Positions 5,965-9,671 of a stretch of DNA of 9,671 bases are shown here, piece by piece. The notes under the pieces were generated by a model that saw only the letters and a program-made list of their open reading frames with translations, was not told the origin of the DNA and made no database searches. The translations under genes and the position numbers were made by a program. Origin of the DNA: Desulfobulbaceae bacterium (GTDB lineage Bacteria > Desulfobacterota > Desulfobulbia > Desulfobulbales > Desulfocapsaceae); NCBI GenBank assembly GCA_031256095.1, contig JAIRRG010000188.1:1-9671 (forward strand), in the 5' to 3' direction. Each line of letters starts with the position of its first letter. The first letter of the stretch is position 1.

Positions 5965-7508
5965 ACCTTCACCTTCCCCAGGCTCTCCAGGATGGCGGCA
6001 TTGAGCCGCTTCTCCTCCTCAAGCTGCGCCATGAACTCCTTTTGCAGGGCGGTGAAGCGTTCGGCAAAGTCGAAGTCGTCCTCTTCGTCGGGCAGGCCCA
6101 CATAGCGGCCGGGTGTGAGCACAAAGTCCAGCTCTTTCACACGCGAGAGCGGCACGGAGGCGCAAAAACCTTTCGCATCTTCATAGTTGCCATCCGGGTT
6201 GCGCCAGTTGTGGTAGGTGTCGCTCACGGTCTTAATGTCGTCCGCCGTCAAAACGCGGGTGCGGCGGTTGATGAGCGTGCCCAGGTTGCGGGCGTCGATG
6301 AACAGAATTTCCCCGCTACGATTGCGGAATTTGCCGTTGTTGCGGTTACGGGCCAGAAACCACAGGGCGGCCGGAATCTGCGTGTTCAGAAACAGCTTGG
6401 CGGGCAGATTGACAATGCAGTCAATCAGGTTGCCTTCCTCGATCATGCGGCGGCGGATGTCGCCTTCACCGCTGGACTTGCTGGTCAGCGCGCCTTTGGC
6501 CAGCACAATCCCGGCCTGCCCGGAGGGGGCGAGGTGAAAGGCAAAGTGTTGGAGCCAGGCGAAGTTGGCGTTGCCCGTGGGCGGCGTGCCGTATTGCCAG
6601 CGGGCGTCATTTTTGAGCTGATCGCCGCTCCAGTCGCTGTCGTTGAAGGGCGGATTGGCGAGGATGTAGTCGGCGCGGTAGTCTTTGAGGGCGTCGTTCA
6701 AAAACGAGCCTTCGCTGTTCCATTTGACCAGCGAGCTGTCGATGCCGCGAATGGCGAGGTTCATTTTCGCCAGACGCCAGGTGGTCTGGTTGCTCTCCTG
6801 TCCGTAGATGGAGATGTCTTTTATTTTGCCCTGGTGCTCGGTGACGAACTTTTCGCTCTGCACGAACATGCCCCCGGAGCCGCAGCACGGATCCATAACC
6901 CGGCCCGCGTAAGGTTCCAGCATGGCGACGAGCAATTCGACAATGCAACGCGGCGTGTAGAACTGGCCGCCCTTTTTGCCTTCGGCCAGGGCGAACTCGC
7001 CCAGGAAATACTCAAACACGTGACCCAGCACGTCCGCGCTGCGGGATTTGGCGTCGCCCAGGGCGATGTTGGCCACAAGGTCGATCAGGCCGCCAAGGCT
7101 TGCCGGGTCAAGATTCTGCCGGGCGTACACCTTGGGCAGCACACCTTTGAGCGAGGGGTTGTCCTTTTCAATGGCGTCCATGGCCTCGTCCACCAATGTG
7201 CCGATTTCCGGTTTTTTGGCGTGGGCCTGCAAGAAACTCCAGCGGGCGGGCTTGGGTACAAAAAAGACGTTTTGAGCCTTGTATTCGTCCCGGTCTTCCG
7301 GGTCGGCCCCGTCAAATTCGCCTTTGCCTTCCGTGAGCCTGGCGAACAAGTCCTCGAAGGAATCGGAGATGTATTTCAAAAAAATGAGGCCGAGCGCCAC
7401 ATGCTTGTATTCGGCAGCGTCTATGTTCTTACGCAGCTTGTCCGCCGCGCCCCAAAGCTGTTTTTCCAGCGATTCTTGCTTTTCAGCGGCTTTTTTCGTT
7501 TTACGCAT
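5961..7508 (-). CDS. hsdM: Type I R-M methyltransferase subunit HsdM
   Basis: HsdM binds S-adenosylmethionine and, as an M2S complex with HsdS, methylates adenine at N6. I place the start at ATG 7508 (MRKTKKAAEKQES; 515 residues) because AAAAGAGCC lies four bases upstream; a TTG at 7532 would add eight residues. An N-terminal helical domain is seen at about 15-150 (WGAADKLRKNIDAAEYKHVA). The catalytic domain then has GGQFYTP (about 180-186), SAM motif I DPCCGSGGMF (206-215) and motif IV NPPF (285-288), the adenine N6 signature. The C-terminus (AERFTALQKEFMAQLEEEKR onward) is a charged helix repeated later in the operon. Length is normal and no break is seen. It is first in the operon and its TGA overlaps the rhuM ATG. 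Confidence 0.97.
   Translation of the reverse strand: MRKTKKAAEKQESLEKQLWGAADKLRKNIDAAEYKHVALGLIFLKYISDSFEDLFARLTEGKGEFDGADPEDRDEYKAQNVFFVPKPARWSFLQAHAKKPEIGTLVDEAMDAIEKDNPSLKGVLPKVYARQNLDPASLGGLIDLVANIALGDAKSRSADVLGHVFEYFLGEFALAEGKKGGQFYTPRCIVELLVAMLEPYAGRVMDPCCGSGGMFVQSEKFVTEHQGKIKDISIYGQESNQTTWRLAKMNLAIRGIDSSLVKWNSEGSFLNDALKDYRADYILANPPFNDSDWSGDQLKNDARWQYGTPPTGNANFAWLQHFAFHLAPSGQAGIVLAKGALTSKSSGEGDIRRRMIEEGNLIDCIVNLPAKLFLNTQIPAALWFLARNRNNGKFRNRSGEILFIDARNLGTLINRRTRVLTADDIKTVSDTYHNWRNPDGNYEDAKGFCASVPLSRVKELDFVLTPGRYVGLPDEEDDFDFAERFTALQKEFMAQLEEEKRLNAAILESLGKVKV
5962..6057 (-). repeat. Direct repeat copy 1: native hsdM 3' end
   Basis: This is the resident copy of the 96-base repeat also present at 4641-4736. 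It encodes the last 31 residues of HsdM plus the stop and the overlapping start of rhuM. The pair brackets the rhuM module and each copy ends in the same AAGGT(G/A)AAGRTATGA-type coupling junction. Confidence 0.85.
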
Positions 7509-7570
7509 AATCGGCTCTTTTGTAGCATTCAATTTCCAATGAAGCTAAAGGCGTAGTTCGTATTGTTCAT

Positions 7571-7598
7571 ACCATAACATAGTCTAGACTGAGGACAA
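7571..7598 (-). promoter_or_regulatory. Candidate hsdM operon promoter with palindromic spacer
   Basis: On the minus strand TTGTCC (7598-7593) and TATGGT (7576-7571) are separated by 16 bases, each matching four of six consensus sigma-70 positions. The spacer contains AGTCTAGACT (7581-7590), a perfect 10-base palindrome that could be a repressor or control-protein site. The predicted leader to ATG 7508 would be roughly 55 bases. This is the only reasonable promoter I see directly upstream of the operon. Confidence 0.35.
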
Positions 7599-7614
7599 GA
7601 CAGGTACACCAGGA

Positions 7615-7720
7615 TTTCGCGTTCCAAAACATATTCCCTCCCCCACTCCTTGGACCGTTTTTCCGGTACGGCAACGGCTTCTAGCCTCACCGCATCTGAA
7701 ATCGTGGTGTTTCGCGTTCC
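7615..7720. repeat. Pair of 11-base direct repeats upstream of hsdM
   Basis: TTTCGCGTTCC occurs at 7615-7625 and again at 7710-7720, 95 bases apart in the same orientation. The first copy lies 16 bases upstream of the candidate -35 hexamer of the hsdM promoter. Such a pair may be operator half-sites or a short recombination target. The other bases between them are not repeated. Confidence 0.4.
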
Positions 7721-7827
7721 GCTTCACCTCTCTAACCCCTGACTCCGCTCCTTGGCCATGTTGATTCCTTTGACCACTTCCGCAAAGGCATCCCCCCGAT
7801 CTGGAGCGAGGCTGGATGTAAGATAGC

Positions 7828-8034
7828 TCACTGCTCCAATTTTTCCTGTTTCGAGCCGATGTCGCCAAAACAATGTATTTTTTCGAAGATTTGCTGGCCC
7901 ATTTCTTTCGGCCTAGGTGTTTTAGTCCCGGCATTTGATCGTATGATTTCCTCGATTGATTGTAAGAAGGCGTTATCGGACAAGTTCTCCACGGCTGCTC
8001 CACAACGACGCGGAGGTTGTGCATCGAATAGCAT
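7828..8034 (-). CDS. Unrecognised 68-residue ORF, possibly the 5' part of a broken gene
   Basis: ATG 8034 opens 68 codons ending KQEKLEQ. The sequence includes NLSDNAFLQSIEEIIRSNAG and KEMGQQIFEKIHCFGDIGSK, soluble and helix-rich with no membrane span. No good ribosome site is seen before the ATG. It overlaps the next frame by four bases (GTGA), so the two may be a coupled pair or one gene split by a single-base shift (KLEQ/AVSYLTSS). A longer frame on the same strand (7584-8024) overlaps it but reads as low-quality, Arg/Gly/Cys-rich shadow sequence. Family unknown; function not assignable. Confidence 0.35.
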   Translation of the reverse strand: MLFDAQPPRRCGAAVENLSDNAFLQSIEEIIRSNAGTKTPRPKEMGQQIFEKIHCFGDIGSKQEKLEQ

Positions 8035-8040
8035 AAGTTA

Positions 8041-8395
8041 AGAAAGCATAAGGGTTTTGGCTGGATGTGACAGTATTACCCCAACGCTGTCGCCATATAA
8101 AAGAGACGCCAATCACTCAACAACTTGCCTATAGGGCTGAAGCAGCTGCACTGGCCTGGCCATAATGTTGTTTTTTCTTTGCCAACGACCCAAGCGTGGT
8201 AAAACAAGAGAAAGTAGATAAAAATAGGGACAGAAGCCACTGCCAAAGGCCATCGGGCGTTGTCGCCTTCACTGGCCCGACGGCGGCATGGGCACAATCC
8301 CAAAAAAACTGGATTGCCACGGGGCTTGGTTCCCAAGTGGTGATGCGTGGAATGTTGATGTGAAAATGAAAAAGTAAAAAAACAAAAGGAAAAAC
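8041..8395. other. Intergenic leader region of leuB with several short inverted repeats
   Basis: No convincing gene lies here. Inverted repeats are CCATCGGGC/GCCCGACGG (8250-8258 with 8275-8283; one A·C mismatch on the plus strand), CAATCC/GGATTG (8295-8300 with 8311-8316) and CTTGG/CCAAG (8325-8329 with 8333-8337), the last enclosed by CCACG/CGTGG (8317-8321, 8346-8350). AGCATAAG is repeated at 8030-8037 and 8045-8052. AAAGGA at 8385-8390 is the leuB ribosome site. I see no leucine-codon leader peptide and no strong sigma-70 promoter. Confidence 0.4.
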
Positions 8396-9469
8396 ATGAA
8401 AAAGATCGCGGTGTTAGCCGGTGACGGCATCGGCCCGGAAGTAATGGCGGAGGCGCTGAAGGTGCTTGCCGCCGCCGAAAAGAAGTTTGGTTTTCAACTG
8501 GCAACAAGCGAGGCCGCTGTCGGCGGCGCCGCCATTGACCAGCACGGCGAGGCGCTGCCGCCTGCGACCCTGAAATTATGCGAGGAATCGGACGCCATCC
8601 TCTTCGGATCGGTTGGCGGTCCGAAATGGGAAAATCTACCGCCGACCCAACAACCGGAACGAGCCGCTCTTTTGCCTTTACGTAAACATTTCGACCTATT
8701 CTGCAACCTGCGCCCGGCCAAGGTCTTCAAATCGCTGACCGCCGCCTGCCCGTTGCGCCCTGATATTGTCGGCGAGGGATTCGACATCCTCTGTATGCGC
8801 GAGCTGACTTCCGACATCTACTTTGGCCAACCGAAGGGCCGCGACGGCCAGGGCGACAATGAGCGCGCCTTTGACACCATGAATTACAGCCGCCGCGAAA
8901 TCGCCCGCATCGCCCGGCTGGCCTTTGCCGCCGCCAGAAAACGTCGCAACAAGGTGACTTCCGTCGATAAAGCCAACGTCCTGACCACCATGGTGCTGTG
9001 GCGTCAGGTGGTGCTCGAGGTGCACAAGGAATTCCCCGACGTGCAATTGAATCATATCTATGTCGATAACGCCGCCATGCAACTGGTGCGCGACCCGCAT
9101 CAGTTTGACGTGCTTTTGTGCGGCAATATGTTCGGCGATATTCTTTCCGACGAGGCGGCGATGCTGACCGGTTCAATGGGTTTGCTGGCTTCGGCCTCGT
9201 TAAATGGCGATAATTTCGGCCTGTTTGAACCGGCGGGTGGCTCAGCCCCGGACATTGCCGGTTTGGGCATAGCCAATCCTCTAGCCCAGATTTTGTCGGC
9301 GTCGATGATGCTGCGTTACAGCCTGGGCCTGGAGAAGGCGGCGGACGCCATTGACAAGGCGGTGGCGGCAACCCTTGATGCTGGCATTTATACCAGGGAC
9401 ATCGCCCGCGACCCGAATCAGGCCGTCAATACCGCCGCCATGGGCGACGCCATCGTCGCCCGCCTGTAG
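8396..9469 (+). CDS. leuB: 3-isopropylmalate dehydrogenase
   Basis: LeuB oxidises and decarboxylates (2R,3S)-3-isopropylmalate with NAD+ to 2-oxoisocaproate, the third step of leucine synthesis in the cytosol. The 357-residue length is typical. Landmarks are GDGIGPEVM near the N-terminus, FGSVGGPKW, the substrate loop RELTSDIYFGQPKG (arginine and tyrosine conserved), the VDNAAMQLVRDP segment, the dehydrogenase signature NMFGDILSDEAAMLTGSMG, and GSAPDIAGLGIANP of the NAD site. ATG 8396 has AAAGGA five bases upstream. The loop has TSD where E. coli-type enzymes have TGG, a variant I regard as within family range. The gene is divergent from the R-M operon and marks the conserved chromosomal flank. 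The next gene begins 16 bases after its stop. Confidence 0.97.
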   Translation: MKKIAVLAGDGIGPEVMAEALKVLAAAEKKFGFQLATSEAAVGGAAIDQHGEALPPATLKLCEESDAILFGSVGGPKWENLPPTQQPERAALLPLRKHFDLFCNLRPAKVFKSLTAACPLRPDIVGEGFDILCMRELTSDIYFGQPKGRDGQGDNERAFDTMNYSRREIARIARLAFAAARKRRNKVTSVDKANVLTTMVLWRQVVLEVHKEFPDVQLNHIYVDNAAMQLVRDPHQFDVLLCGNMFGDILSDEAAMLTGSMGLLASASLNGDNFGLFEPAGGSAPDIAGLGIANPLAQILSASMMLRYSLGLEKAADAIDKAVAATLDAGIYTRDIARDPNQAVNTAAMGDAIVARL

Positions 9470-9485
9470 AAAAAAGGAGCAGGTC

Positions 9486-9671
9486 ATGGCCAATGAAAGG
9501 GAAACCGTTCTCATTGCCACCGGCGCTTCGGAAGAGCTGGCCAGAAAAGTCGCCGCCCTTCTCGGCTTGCCTCTGGTGCCGGTGATTAAAAAGACCTTCG
9601 CCGACGGCGAGACCTACCACGCTTTTCCGGAGGCCATTTCCGGCAAGGATCTGGTAATCATCGGCGCCACC
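9486..9671 (+). CDS. prs: Ribose-phosphate pyrophosphokinase-like protein (5' end only)
   Basis: ATG 9486 has AGGAG six bases upstream and opens 62 codons that run off the window. The sequence ATGASEELARKVAALLGLPL, then TFADGETYHAFPE and KDLVIIGAT, matches the N-terminal half-domain pattern of PRPP synthetase (short N-terminal strand, the LA-KIA-LG helix, F-DGE-Y turn, and the V-IIG strand). The complete enzyme makes PRPP from ribose 5-phosphate and ATP. The sequence differs from the common bacterial F(S/R)DGEI form, so it may be a divergent paralogue of Prs. It is probably cotranscribed with leuB. Confidence 0.75.
   Translation, partial: MANERETVLIATGASEELARKVAALLGLPLVPVIKKTFADGETYHAFPEAISGKDLVIIGAT

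Larger units (their letters stand above)
7529..7831 (-). pseudogene. Possible remnant gene with one in-frame TGA
   Basis: A GTG at 7831, overlapping the stop of the preceding 68-codon frame as GTGA and preceded by TTGGAG, opens 35 codons (SYLTSSLAPDRGDAFAEVVK, then INMAKERSQGLER) to a TGA at 7724-7726. The same frame then stays open for 64 more codons to TGA 7529 (SDAVRLEAVAVPEKRSKEWG, then REYVLEREILVYL). The protein-like composition on both sides of the TGA suggests one decayed gene with a nonsense mutation. I do not recognise the family. It covers the promoter proposed for hsdM, so if the promoter is real the 3' part is probably not functional coding. Confidence 0.3.

Noticed and set aside
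6042..7556. Long plus-strand open frame of 504 codons opposite hsdM
   Set aside because: It is the antisense shadow of a GC-rich conserved gene; its product is unlike natural protein and hsdM carries all family motifs.
7584..8024. 146-codon minus-strand frame upstream of hsdM
   Set aside because: Composition is rich in Arg, Gly, Cys and Ser, no family is suggested, and the other two minus frames over the same stretch read more like protein.
8165..8221. Possible leucine leader peptide for leuB (MLFFLCQRPKRG...)
   Set aside because: Only two Leu codons, no ribosome site, and no terminator-antiterminator pair linked to it.
8250..8283. CCATCGGGC/GCCCGACGG hairpin as an intrinsic terminator
   Set aside because: No U run follows on either strand.
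8288..8377. 29-codon plus-strand ORF just before leuB (MGTIPKKLDCHG...)
   Set aside because: No clear ribosome site, overlaps the inverted repeats, and nothing distinguishes it from a chance frame.
8076..8507. 143-codon minus-strand frame running into leuB
   Set aside because: It starts inside leuB on the opposite strand and reads as Phe/Ser/Cys-rich sequence without recognisable domains; no ribosome site.
1..9671. CRISPR array, tRNA or rRNA genes
   Set aside because: No regularly spaced repeats, no cloverleaf-like stretch with tRNA consensus boxes, and no rRNA-like sequence were seen on either strand.

Overview
The window holds a type I restriction-modification (R-M) locus, read leftward on the minus strand, lying next to a divergent rightward pair of housekeeping genes (leuB and a PRPP-synthetase-like gene). 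Gram-negative-style operon packing, gene families common in Proteobacteria and Desulfobacterota, and mid-to-high GC housekeeping DNA suggest a proteobacterium-like host. The genus cannot be named from this sequence. The AT-richer middle of the locus (about 2264-4640) and its broken genes suggest an accessory, turning-over island inserted upstream of leuB.

Layout, in the direction of transcription (right to left): a candidate promoter with a palindromic spacer (7571-7598); hsdM, the methyltransferase subunit (7508-5961); a rhuM-family gene (5964-4936); an unrecognised small ORF of 56 to 59 residues (4750-4920/4929); a 37-residue ORF that is a second, diverged copy of the C-terminal tail of HsdM (4753-4640); hsdS, the specificity subunit (4643-3489); a DUF6978-type gene (3492-3055); a DUF1828/DUF1829 gene (3058-2291); a frameshifted, truncated yhcG/DUF1016 remnant (2263-1837); and hsdR (1823-112), which carries a frameshift and has lost its second helicase lobe and C-terminus. 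Almost every junction from hsdM to the DUF1828 gene is a four-base ATGA stop/start overlap, so these genes form one translationally coupled operon.

Functionally, hsdM and hsdS look intact and should form a sequence-specific adenine methyltransferase, while restriction is very probably lost because hsdR is broken twice. The most unusual point is the rhuM plus small-ORF module between hsdM and hsdS. It is flanked on both sides by copies of the hsdM 3' end, about 84% identical over 96 bases, so the hsdM-hsdS coupling junction is recreated downstream of the module and a free HsdM-tail peptide is encoded directly before HsdS.

The left edge (1-111) holds the 3' end of an unidentified plus-strand ORF that stops next to the break in hsdR, as an inserted element would. 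Between hsdM and leuB (about 7530-8395) are fragments of a decayed or unrecognised small gene, direct repeats, and a possibly structured leuB leader. leuB is complete and is followed after 16 bases by the start of a ribose-phosphate pyrophosphokinase-like gene that runs off the window.
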